From Basidiobolus meristosporus CBS 931.73 (taxonomy: Eukaryota; Basidiobolomycota; Basidiobolomycetes; Basidiobolales; Basidiobolaceae), in the NCBI GenBank assembly GCA_002104905.1, contig MCFE01000667.1, positions 1-48,350 of the forward strand: a stretch of 48,350 bases of DNA, in the 5' to 3' direction. The notes beneath the pieces were generated by a model. The model made no database searches. It saw nothing but the letters and a program-made list of their open reading frames with translations, and was not told where the DNA came from. Each line of letters opens with the position of its first letter. Position 1 is the stretch's first letter. Of the stretch, positions 23,610 through 33,966 are shown in pieces. A program made the translations under genes and the position numbers.

Positions 23610-26584
23610 TTAAAAGGTTTCGAGCGCTTCTTCATGGCTGCTGGAGTCCGCTTCGCTCTCGGTAGCTGGAAGATTGTCAATCGCATCCTTTATCGTGTTG
23701 CTGTTTTTGCAGTCCATGTCAAGTGCTTTGGTGAATTCCATTAACGCCTCCGAGATGCTGCCCAGCTTCTTCAGGGTTTGGCCAACCAAGAATCGGATGC
23801 TAGTCTCATGGGGGTAGGTTTCCTTCAGCTGCCGTAAGAGAGGTAGCGCTTCCTATTGGAAACCGTTAGCAAGCCATCATTCAGGCTACTGACGGCACCC
23901 AGTTCCTTACCTCGAATCTTTCAAGTACTATCAAGGTCTTCGCGATCTTGAGCTTGGGGAGTGGACTCTCCGGATTGTACTTCTCAGCGGCTTGGTACCA
24001 GCGTATGGCCTCAGCAGGTTTGCCCGACTTCTCCAATACCTAGTACGCATCAAGTCTCATATCAGCCGTTTGTTGGCTCGTTTCAGGATTCTGGTAAGCA
24101 CTTACCGTGCCGACGCAGCAAAGCAACACGCTGTTGGTTGGATTGATTCCGACCGCTTTGGAGAAATAGTACTTTGCCGTAGTAAAGTCGTCGGTTTTGA
24201 GGGCGATGGTTCCCATGCCGTACCTGGATTGCGGTAGTTAATAAGCTAGCTTCATTCAATCGGAACCCCTACTCTCTCTTACCAAGCATTGTAATGATTA
24301 GGATCCAAGCGGAGTGCGTGTCTAAAGTGAGTCAAAGCATCTTCGTATTCTTCTATCGATACGTATTCGTGACCACACAGCGTATGCCCGTAGGCCATTC
24401 TGGGGTCTAATTGAATGGCACGTTTAAAGCATCGGATGGCAGACTGGTGTTCTTGTCTCAAACTGTAGCAATTCCCAACAGCAAACCAGGTCTGTGGACT
24501 ATCTCGATCTATATCCATTAGCTCATGGCCAAGGTGGCTAAGGTCCACTTCCTTTTGCAAATGCCATAGAGTAGCGGAGTATGTCTCCAGCCCATCCAAT
24601 CGATAGGGCTCAACAAGCCTCATCTGCTCGAATTTCTCTTCTGCCTACACACCAACATCATGAGTCAATTGCGCGCATGGATGCATCAACTAGACAATAG
24701 CTGCTTTACCTCTTTGTACTTCGCCAACTCAAAGTAGGCTTTTCCAACGCATGAAAGAACCCAGCCGGTATTGAATTGAGAGGTAGGGAGCTGAGAGTAC
24801 GCATCCAAGGCTTTCTCGCATTTATAGCTGCACAGATACACCAGTGATTGTCCGATCTTCCTCAACAAACCCAAGATTATTTCTGCTCCTTTTCGCTTGG
24901 CCAGAAGTTTCTGACTAGCACTTGACAGCTTACTACCATTCACCGGGTTCGCCACCACCTAAGCCATGAGGGATTAACAAACAAGTCGGAAATCCAATCC
25001 AATGCCACTCCTCAATTACCACTTCCACCCGAACTTTCTTGTCCGTTTCAGCCTTCTCGTGCTGCTTTTCCGCTTCCAGACGAGTTCTTTTGGCTCTTTG
25101 GTTCGCAAGGGTTGGCTGGATATTCTGCACGGTTGCGTTAGTGATTTTCAGTAGAGGTACGGTCGGTGGTTTTGGACTTACAGTCGATGTAGAATTGATC
25201 GCTGCTGGTATTCTCGAAGACATCCTACTCTTCGTGGCTGGCGCCGTAGAGTTCGTCATGGCTGCGGATTTTGTGATTCTTCTGGTTGGAACGCCAGTTT
25301 GTGCTATGCTGGTAGAACGGGTGGTTCTGGTGGGTGCGGGAGGCGCAATCCTGGTCGAGCCGGAAGCCATTCTATGAGATACAATGCCAGAGCCCTTTGC
25401 GTCCAATGAGCCTAAGATATCGCTATGTGCCAGTAATGTTAACTCTTACCTTTTTGGGTTGATTTGACTTGAGTTCTTCCTTCCCACAACTGGGTATAGT
25501 CCTTTGGAGGGTGGATTTCCGTAGGCTGGGCTCTGCGGGCTTGTTTGCCGTAGTGGATGTGGAGGACATCAGTTTGCTTTTTGATCGAGTAACCATGGAG
25601 CTGCGGGGAGATGAAAGTTAAATCCGTGCAACAACAACGTAAAGTCTACTCACTCGACCAACCTGTTGATCGTCGAAGACTTCGTGACCCTCCCGGCCAT
25701 CGGAGCCCTTGATGATGGGCGAGCATTGTTAACATCGGACTTCACTTGGTGCACATTTTCCAAGGGGATTTCAGCTGGAGTACAGCTGGTGGCCGTCTTC
25801 TCACCAGGAATCTCGTGACAATTGGCTAGCTGGTAACCACGGTTGAAATCAAACACAGAATCAACGTCGATATCAGCTCCTACAAGAAGGGTTAGCCTCT
25901 GTTGGAGAAATTTCGAGGAGCCGAGTCGTATCTACCATTTTTAATGCTGCACATGCTTTCAAAGGCAGCCCAGTTGTACGGGTTCAGCTCGAGAGACTTG
26001 GCAAAATATTGAGTGGCATCTTTCGGACGGTCCAATTTCCTGAACATGAAGGCTGAGTGGACTGATCGAGTTGGATGTGGAGGTGGTCAGTGATGGATGC
26101 CGATTACCTATACACCAGTCCGAGAGAATAATAAACCAGGCTTTTGTCCGGCAAACAGGAGCGACTTTGGAAATCGATACCATCTGATATTTACCATAGG
26201 TCGTTGAGTTGGAGGTGGCGTACACCTGGATTGGAAAACGTTCTAGCACTAACCTAACTTCGGTTCCTCGTACTTGTTTTTCTCCTCATTCAGTAATGGA
26301 AGCAGTACCTTTTCTGCCTCCTCTAGTTTGTTCAGTTGTATACAGCACCTGGCGAGTAGGAAATGACACGAGAAGGAGGCAGAGCTCCGCAAGATCTGGT
26401 AAGCACTAAGATACTTCTTCTCCCTAAACAGGCAATTGGCCAGAAGATACTGGGTTTCCTCATCTAAAGTGGCGTAAGCGTGCAGTCTTTCGGCGAAGAA
26501 TATGGCGTTCTCTGTGAGGTCGTGGTCTAGATTATACCATATTAATGACTTAAATTGGGAGATTGCAGCCGCGGATAAAGTCAT
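23610..26584 (-). CDS. CDC27: Anaphase-promoting complex subunit 3 (Cdc27/APC3), TPR protein
   Basis: Eleven exons, 5' to 3': 26584-26254, 26183-26108, 26039-25936, 25879-25654, 25600-25450, 25394-25020, 24958-24710, 24644-24283, 24223-24106, 24039-23911 and 23852-23610, giving about 787 aa, near the usual 650-830. The N-terminus has the APC3 TPR block (ERLHAYATLDEETQYLLANC, then AYQILRSS), followed by YYSLGLVYRKLDRP and LELNPYNWAAFESMC. A basic, Ser/Thr-rich low-complexity linker covers about 200-420. The C-terminal half is a row of TPRs, including FAVGNCYSLRQEH, AIQLDPRMAYGHTLCGHEY, LRLDPNHYNAWYGMG and INPTNSVLLCCVGTVLEKSG. APC3 is a scaffold arm of the nuclear ubiquitin ligase that binds activators through their Ile-Arg tails and controls mitotic exit. 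The exact splice sites are my prediction; the family is clear. Confidence 0.92.
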
Positions 26585-28217
26585 CGCTACGAATCAGCTT
26601 GCGAGAATGACGAAGAGGGCGAACAAAACTTGAGGGAAGGGTAAAGGGCAAACGGAGCGATAAACCAGTCTGAAACCAAAAGACGGGCCAAAAATGGGGG
26701 ACTCTGCGGTTTGGTATTCAGAACGTTGGTGAGGCAAAGATGGTCAGGCCTTGTTCGCGATAAATGGGGATAGGTGAAGGGGCGGCTAATGGCATTTGTT
26801 TTTCATTTCAACGCTAGAGCGTCAGGAATAAACAGAAAATACGAGCGATCATTGGTCTGTTGGATTTCAAATAATATGGACGGATATACAAATGCCTGAG
26901 ATCTGCTTTTCATCAAAACAATTTGAAAATCCTCCTGGAACTGGTCCAATCGCCATGGTTGCCTCTGGTTAGATCACCCACACATCAAAAGCAAGTCACG
27001 CTCGCGGGAAAGTTTGTATAATTGAATGATTAGATTACGCGGGCAAACACCCAGCGATCTGGGCGAGCCGGAGGGTAGAAAGGATACGTAGTCGTGCAGT
27101 CAGGCTGGAATGCAGTTCATATACCAAGCATGCGCCAGTACACAGCATGGTGGGTTTCTCAGGGAGGGCCGCTAGAGGGCCGATGCCACTGGGTCAGACT
27201 TGTGAGCTATACATGCCTAAGCGATGCGAGATTGGATGCGGAAAATGGTGCTGTACGCTGCCTCGGAATGTCTCACCATTGTCGAGGCTCGCAACCGCTG
27301 GACAAGATATATGGCGCCTATTTGTTTAGGAATGCCGAATTGATGCTCCGGCAAGGCTACTCCCTGCCTCTAGTCTGATGTTCGAGTTCAGCAAGCGAGA
27401 AAAATCCACCAAGTGCGATGCATATTGCGCGAGGCCAATCCCCGTGTCTTTATAGAGCAACCATTTGTTGCATAGTGAAATTGGTTCAACACTTGCGGTG
27501 TCACCAAGTGCTCAGAAGTTCGCGATGTCTGTTCCTACAGGTAAGCATAGGGTTTCTGCAGATAGCCGCATTGCGGTTTCAGAATATTAATTCATAATGC
27601 CAAATCGACTATCTTCCCCATTGTGGAGCGGTGAATCTAATGTCTTGAATCATGCATGTCGAACTACGGCCACAATCACCGGTAGACAGAGTCCCTTTGG
27701 TAGCTCGCTGGCCGCCATGGAAGCCCCTGGGCATCTCATGAGCCTTCTCCGGCGGTGGGAGGCAGTGTGGATGCCATGGAGCCCCTGCCCACACAATCGG
27801 TCAGTCTAGCCTATCTCAGCTACCTCGACCCCCAGGCGCGTCTAGGGCATGCAGGCGTCTCCAAGTTACCCGCTTCATCCTGATAATTAAGCCATATTAA
27901 GAAACGCATCTGGCATCCACAGCTTCCCTGGCTCGTCTCCTACGGCCTGCTCAGCTCATGCCTGACGGGATCTAGCCAGCGTAGGAGAGGAGGCCGTGAT
28001 ACAGAAGCGAATCAACATAAGACTATAATGCTTTCGTATTATATACGACTTCTGACTTGATGATCCAAATTGAAACTATAGCGTAGGTCGTGTTTGCATA
28101 AATTGAGACCATTCTCTTGACAAATTTATTTGCAACCAGCGATATATAACCGTCCACTCGGCCACCCAGATTCTCCAACAATCGTGATTTCCTGCCCAGC
28201 CATTCTTCCCTAATAGT
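26585..28217. other. Divergent intergenic region between CDC27 and the arrestin gene
   Basis: CDC27 is on minus and the arrestin gene on plus, so this 1.6 kb must hold both promoters. Open frames near 27094-27378 and 27597-27809 overlap others and show no motif. No shared promoter element could be picked by eye. Confidence 0.5.
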
Positions 28218-29256
28218 ATGTGGTCCAGTAACGCCATCAGCCTTCAGCTACAGAGCGACAATATTGTGTTGCTTGGTACATGTGAGTCCGCGAGTGGGCA
28301 AGTCCTACGCGGCGCAGTCACCTTGAACATCCATAGTCGGACCAAAATCTCGTCCATTTCCATGACGTTCCAGGGTGTAGCAAGCACCATGAGTGAGTAT
28401 CTCGATGTCCGACTAGCTCTGGAAATACAACTAACCCCCTTCAGATTCAAAGCAGGAGAACGACGTATTTTTCCAGAAAGAGTTCGAGTTTTTACGCGCC
28501 GTCGAGGAGACAAAAGAGTTTCTCCCTGGGCAGTACAAATACCACTTCGAGATTCCGCTGCCGGGGGATTTACCGGAATCTATCCACTCTTCGCTTTCGC
28601 ACATCCGATATACTGCCACCACCATCGCCAAGCGTGGTGGCCTCGCCAAGAATCTCAAAGACAAGAAGGAGGTCAACGTGCAGCGCCTCTCCAGAAATGC
28701 ATCGGCCAGTGAGCAGCAGTCGCTTGTTCGATTCGGCGAGCTTGAATCCGAATTGATGTTTTGCATATTTGCCTCCTCTACGTCGTACCATCCGGGTACA
28801 GACATCCCTATCAAGGTTGGCATCAAGTCTCTAAAGCCGAACTCCAGGATAAGCAAGGTGTATGCTTCGCTGCACGAGGTGATCAAATGCCCTACGCAGG
28901 ATGGGAAAATGAAGTGCAAGGCAACCAAGATCAGGGAGACAGTCAGCAATTGGAACACCGAGATACACGGAGGAATGTGGATCCAGCCCATGGTTCTGCT
29001 GGCTAACAAGAGATCCAAGAGGATCCATGCCAATCGCCACAACCACTACGTGTCGGTGCATCACGAGCTTACCGTCACTATCACCCTCCACCAGCCAGAA
29101 AACATCAGAAAACGGGTCATGATCCGTACCTCCCTCCGTTTTGTTGCCGCGGAAACCGTGGAGATTGCAAACTCACTGCCTTGCTACGAACAGTCCCTAG
29201 AGGATCCTCCTTGCTACGACAGTGTTACCGTCTATCCGCAGCAGTTTCTCCAGTAA
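28218..29256 (+). CDS. Alpha-arrestin domain protein with PPxY motif, 328 aa
   Basis: Two exons, 28218-28392 and 28445-29256, joined in phase by a 52-nt intron (GTGAGT to TTCAG). The first exon gives the opening strands of an arrestin N-domain: LQSDNIVLLGTCESASGQ, then GAVTLNIHSRTKISSISMTF. The second continues with FLPGQYKYHFEIPLPGDLP and HIRYTATT, and then the C-domain (YHPGTDIPIKVGIKSL, HHELTVTI). Near the C-terminus are LPCY (303-306) and PPCY (313-316). Family members link cargo membrane proteins to Nedd4/Rsp5 ubiquitin ligases through PPxY motifs, promoting endocytosis. The protein is short for a fungal alpha-arrestin and has no long C-terminal tail. The cargo cannot be told from sequence. 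Confidence 0.85.
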
Positions 29257-29692
29257 TCTGGAGTGGACTGTATATATAATTCCACAACTCTATGTATCAT
29301 ATTCCCAATTTTGTTTCTTTTGGATGTAATGGGCGATCTTCTGGCCCAATCCCCTATCACGTGACATGGCCCCATTCCTCCTTGCGCATGATATCAAAAA
29401 CTAGCTGGTACTTACACACTTTATGCTTTTTAACTACATCTCCCTTGCATTCCCACCATAATGTTGTAAATAAACTATCAATGAAGCAAATCTGTATGCG
29501 AGACTGCTCTCCTCTCCAGCCTAGTGGTCCCTGCGCCTAAGGACTATACATAATCAATTTCCCACTTGATTTTACATGCGTGAGGGTCTCATGTCTGGTT
29601 ACCCCCTTGTTGTGTACAGTGGCCTCCAGAGCTCATGCAGGCCCCATACCTATCGCAGACTGATAGCATTGCAAATAATAGCTCCGTCCTCT
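29257..29692. other. 3' flank of arrestin gene and junction to repeat block
   Basis: This begins with the arrestin 3' flank. I see no gene. CpG becomes scarce from about 29.4 kb, marking the passage from gene-bearing DNA into the transposon block. Confidence 0.5.
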
Positions 29693-30002
29693 CCCCATGA
29701 GAAATCTCAAGCCTGGAATTCATCTAATAATCTGCTGGGATTCCAGTGGTATATTGTTGGCATTCAGCTAGTGTTTTTCCTCCAAATTTTTAGTTGTACC
29801 TTATGGCAAGAGAAGTGAGTAGCAGATCACAAAATTTGGTATGAAGGCTAGGTGGCTCTGTCTCCTCCCAGAAAATATGTCCACTTGTCTGCCAAATAAC
29901 ATATACATGAGATATTGAGAGTGGTTATTCTTGAGAAACTTAGATTTCAGCTTTTATTGTGATGGCTTTCTGCTGGCCTTTTCTTGGTATTTACTCTTAG
30001 GG
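29693..30002. mobile_element. MITE-like element, copy 1
   Basis: A 310-bp element with no coding capacity. It starts CCCCATGAGAAATCT and ends CTTAGGG, so the termini form an imperfect inverted repeat on the pattern CCCTA(T)GA(G)AAA. It is flanked on both sides by TCT, a 3-bp target duplication. The interior carries runs built on GCTGGTATTCAGCTGG-like units and matches the copies at 39510 and 43680. Confidence 0.75.
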
Positions 30003-30245
30003 TCTGTATGCTGGACCAGGGCTTTGTTATGAACTTGAGATTGTTGGGTATCAATTGTTTTGTGGTCATGTTCAGCTGTCAAATTGTGTCTTTAGCAAAA
30101 TTTGATATAGCCAGCTTAAGGAGTACAGGGTGGTAGGTGTTATAGTGGGGTACTGGACCAGGAATACCATGTGGCACAAGTTTGGAGTGGACTTGCTCCA
30201 TTGTGCTATTACTTATACTGCCTAATATTGATGATTAGTTATTTT
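30003..30245. other. Short unassigned stretch between MITE and Copia LTR
   Basis: AT-rich, almost free of CpG, no open frame. Probably old transposon sequence, but I find no matching copy in the window. Confidence 0.4.
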
Positions 30246-30594
30246 TGTTGTAGTAATTTATAATTCTACCTAAACATTCACCTAACATAGTCACTTAGCT
30301 CATTACCTTCACATCTTTGAGTATACTGACCAAATTAGTTGTTAGGATTTACTTGGAATATCTTCACCAAAATATCAGGTACCCAGAACATGAAAGTTCT
30401 CAAAGTTGTCCAACCAGCCCCAAACCCTACACACATGTTCTTGGGATCTTCCTAAATCTATTTTACATGTTTAGTATGCCAAGACCATGTAAAAGTATAA
30501 ATACTACTTTTTCAATCAATAAATTTTTAAGCAAAAACCACATTATCTACTTGTTCTCCCAATCACTTCCAATATCTCCAAGACTCTTAAAACA
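30246..30594 (+). mobile_element. 5' LTR of Copia copy 1
   Basis: A 349-bp LTR from TGTTGTAG to CTTAAAACA, directly followed by a primer-binding site and gag on the plus strand, which fixes the sense orientation of the whole LTR family. It carries GTATAAATACT (a candidate TATA box near 30495) and AATAAA (near 30517) about 20 bases downstream. Confidence 0.85.
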
Positions 30595-30607
30595 GGTTAT
30601 GAGCTCC
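30595..30607 (+). other. Copia primer-binding site, half-tRNA (initiator Met) type
   Basis: GGTTATGAGCTCC abuts the LTR end. GGTTATGAGC is the complement of the anticodon arm of initiator methionine tRNA (GCUCAUAACC), not of a tRNA 3' end. This is the priming mode known for Drosophila copia and yeast Ty5. The gag ATG overlaps the site at 30599-30601. Confidence 0.75.
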
Positions 30608-31289
30608 AAACTGTCACTCTCTACAATGTCTACTACTGCTATTACTGGAATTTTTCCTTCTGCTGAGAAGTTGGATGGATCTAACTACCAAGTGTGGAAT
30701 GTGAAGATGAAAATGCTACTACTAGAAAGAGGCCTTTGGGATATTGCCATGGGAGTTGAATGCCCTCCTAAAAATGTGGGAGAGGAGTCATAAAGTACCA
30801 GAAGAAAGAACAAAGTGCCATTGACTGCATTTGCCTTAATGTCAAAGACAAGTTGCTAATTCAATGCTCAAGAGCAAAAACAGCCAAGAATGCCTGGAAG
30901 GCATTAAAAGACACCTACCAGTCATGTTCAGCTGCTAAGAAAGTATATCTTAGTCACAAATTCTTTACTACAAAGATGCTGCCAAGAGAAGAAATGAAAA
31001 ATCTAATTAACAGAATTACCTTACTTGTGGATGAGATGGAATCTGTAGGCATACCAACTACTGATGAGGATGTGATAGTACCCATCCTGAATAGCCTGAC
31101 AGACAGGTTTTAGGGCCTTGTATCAGCCCTAGAGTCCAGAATTGAAGATTTGACCTTGAATTATATATATGGAAGGTTCCTGGATGATAATCAAGAAAAT
31201 CAAGCACCAACCAGAAGGAAGAAGAAAATGCTTTAATAAGCAATGTTAACCAACAAAGGAGATACCCAAGTCCTTTTAAAGGCAATAGC
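30599..31289 (+). pseudogene. Copia gag remnant, copy 1
   Basis: It begins MSSKLSLSTMS and continues through the typical gag phrase KLDGSNYQVWNVKMKMLLLERGLWD. It is broken by a stop near 30793, resumes with KNAWKALKDTYQS and NLINRITLLVDEMESVGIPTTDEDVI, and is broken again by a TAG near 31111. It fades before the zinc knuckle, where an LTR fragment cuts it. The protein is not functional; it represents the nucleocapsid part of a Ty1/Copia element. Confidence 0.85.
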
Positions 31290-31440
31290 TGTTGTAAGAG
31301 TCTTAGAGATATTGGAAATGATCTGGGAGGACACCTAGATTATGTTGTTTTCACTTAATAATTTATTGAAGGTAAAAGTAGTTTGTATACTTTTAGATGG
31401 TCTTGGCATAACAAACATGTAGAATAGGTTAAAGAATGCT
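31290..31440 (-). mobile_element. Truncated Copia LTR fragment, antisense
   Basis: It begins TGTTGTAAGAGTCTTAGAGATATTGG and runs for about 150 bp, then joins abruptly to antisense Copia integrase sequence at 31441. The junction is internal to the LTR, so it is a breakpoint, not an insertion end. Confidence 0.75.
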
Positions 31441-33354
31441 GTACACCCAAATATTCTTAGATGCTCTGCAATTGATCTATATCCATACCATGCTTCAAAT
31501 GGAGTAGCATCACAAAGTATTCTGTTATAACTCCTACTTTTAAGGTATACAGCTGTGGCAACTGATTCTGCCAAAAAATCATAGGATATTTTTTGATCAT
31601 GGATCATTGATCTTGCCATATCAATTATTTATCTGTTTGTACATTCTGCTACTTGTTTTTGCTGTGGGGAGTATGGTACAGTTGTCTTGTGCTTTATCCC
31701 ATGAGCTTTATAGAAGTGGCTGAAGAGTTTTGAGGTATATTCTCCACCATTGTCAGAGCATATTTTCTTGATTCTTTTCACCAGTTTCTCTCTTCACCAT
31801 GGCTTTGAACTCCCTCAACTTAGACAGAGCTTCTTCCTTTCTCTCCATAAAGTAAAATAATGTGTATCTTGTATAATTATCAATAAAAGTGATTAAATAC
31901 TTTATCCCATATAAGGATTATTTGCATAGGTCAACACAAATCTGAGTGAATTGGATCTAATTTTTTCTTAGTTTTAATTAACCCAGGGCTCTTGAACAGT
32001 TTCCTGGCTTTTTTTCCATATATGCAGGCTTTGCAATGCTCCAAATTAGCTGGGGGACCAATTATTACTCTGGAAATTAGCTGATCTTTGATCATTTTGC
32101 GCAAATAATCAAAATTGATGTGCCCAAATCTCCTGTGCCAAAGCATTGATGTATCCTCATTTAAGTTACTTATATTGGCTTCCAGATATGATGGAGTATA
32201 AGTCAGCTTGTAAAGATTTGGATCTCTGATACCTAAAGCAATATGGGCACCATTTTGATCAGTGATCTTGCATCCAGAATTGTCAAAGCTGAAACTGAGT
32301 CCTTCTGCTGTGGCCTTGCTTACAAATAGTAGATACTTGGCTATTTCTGGCACAGAGAGCACTTCTTTAAAGTTTGGTGCATGGCTTACTTTACTGCATC
32401 TGAGGTTTACTTGGATAGTTCCTTCTCCCACTAAATCAGGTGTTCTACTGTCACCCACAAAAACCTTCTTAATTGGGATTTCTTGATATTGGGTAAAAAG
32501 TTCTTGTTGGTTTGTAAAGTTTTAAGATGCTCCAGAGTCAATGTACCACATCAGAGAGAACTTGCTTGTAGTCATATCTAGTGCAGATTTGAATATCCTA
32601 TCTTCAGTTGTTGCAGTATTTCCATATTTAGGCTTCATTTGCTGATTATCTCTCTTTTTGGGACACCAGTCTGATGCGTGTCCTCTCCTTTTGCAGTAGT
32701 TGCAAATAGGTTGGTGTGGCCTTTGTAGGGTCTTGGGCACCTCCTTTGTTTGTTCTCATTTATTATTAAAGCATTTTCTTCTTCCTTCTTATTGGTGCTT
32801 GATTTTCTTATTTCCTCATCCAGGAGCCTTGCATATGTATAATTTAAGGTCAAATCTTCAGTTCTGGACTATAGGGCTGATACAAGGCCCTGAAAGCTCT
32901 CTGTCAGGCTATTCAGAATGGTTACTATAACATCCTCATCAGTAGTTGGTATACCCATGTATTCCATCTCATCCACCACCACAGTAATTCTGTTAATTAG
33001 ATTTTTCATTTCTTCTCCTGACAGCAACTTTGTATAAAGATTTTTTGCCTCAGGAACCATTTCTTAGCAGCTGAACATGACTGGTAGGTGTCTTTTAATG
33101 CCTTCCAAGCATTCTTTGCTGTTTTTGCTTGCAAGCATTGAATGCACTTTGTTCCTTCTTCTGGTACTTTAAGGCTTCCTCTTTCATGTTATCAGGAGAG
33201 CATTCAACTCCCACAACAATACTCCAAAGGCCTCTTTCTAGCAGCAGCATTTTTATCTTCACCTTCTACACTTGGTAGTTAAATCCATCCAACTTTTCAG
33301 CCAAGAGAGAGTTCCAGTAATAACAGTAGTAGAAATTGCAGAGAGTGACAACTT
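31441..33354 (-). pseudogene. Copia gag-protease-integrase remnant, copy 2 (minus strand)
   Basis: Read right to left: gag (KLDGFNYQV; NLINRITVVVDEMEYMGIPTTDEDVI), a CCHC zinc knuckle (ICNYCKRRGHASDWC), protease YIDSGAS, the GAG-pre-integrase region with the zinc-binding sequence HRRFGHINFD...CKACIYGK, and integrase up to LRIFGCTAF. Reverse transcriptase and RNase H are missing beyond 31441. Several stops and frameshifts break it. It belongs with the LTR at 33368-33676, which is its 5' LTR. Confidence 0.85.
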
Positions 33355-33367
33355 GAGGCTCATAGCC
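33355..33367 (-). other. Primer-binding site of Copia copy 2
   Basis: The minus strand reads GGCTATGAGCCTC directly after the LTR end, the same half-initiator-tRNA type as at 30595 with one T-to-C change. It supports the PBS assignment independently. Confidence 0.7.
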
Positions 33368-33676
33368 TGTCTTAAGAGTCTTGGAGATATTGGAAGTGAT
33401 TTGGGAGGACAAGTAGATTATGTGGTTTTCACTTGATGGTTTATTGAATGTTAAAGTAGTATTTACACTTTTACATGCTCTTGGCATAAAAAACATGTAG
33501 AATAGGTTAAAGAAGGTCCCAAGAACATGTATGCAAAGTTTGGGGCTGTCTGGACAACTTTGAAAATTTTCATGTTCTGGGTACCAATATTTTAGTAAAT
33601 ATATTCTATGTAAATCCCAACAAGGAATATAGTCAGTATTTTCTAGGATTTGAAGGTAATAATCTAGGTGACTAAG
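33368..33676 (-). mobile_element. 5' LTR of Copia copy 2, truncated
   Basis: Antisense LTR whose sense 3' end abuts the primer-binding site. Its sense 5' portion (about 35 bp, the TTCCACCTAA side) is missing, cut by the next LTR, which starts at 33677. Confidence 0.8.
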
Positions 33677-33966
33677 TGTTGTAAGAGTCTTGGAGATATT
33701 GGAAGTGATTGGGAGAACAAGTAGATTATGTGGTTTTCACTTAATGATTTATTGAATGTAAAAGTAGTATTTATACTTTTACCTGATCTTGGCATAACAA
33801 ACACGTAGAATAGGCCAAGGAAGGTCCCAAGAACATGTGTGCAAAGTTTGGGGCTGTTTGGACAACATTGAGAATTTTCATGTTCTGGGTACCTGGTATT
33901 TTGGTGAAAATATTCTAAGTAAATCCTGACAAGGAATTTGGTTAGTGTTATCTAGGATTTGAAGGT
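33677..33966 (-). mobile_element. Copia LTR fragment, antisense
   Basis: It starts TGTTGTAAGAGTCTTGGAG at the point where the previous LTR breaks off. It stops at GATTTGAAGGT, about 55 bp short of a full LTR, where it joins plus-strand Copia coding sequence. Confidence 0.8.

Noticed and set aside
25395-25411. CDC27 intron acceptor at 25412, giving a 38-nt intron
   Set aside because: It breaks the reading frame by phase; the next AG, 17 bases on, restores phase and gives a 55-nt intron like the others.
26040-26058. CDC27 acceptors adding the residues FMF before RKLDRP
   Set aside because: These acceptors do not match the donor phase; the acceptor after TTCAG at 26040 is in phase and gives VYRKLDRP, which fits the family.
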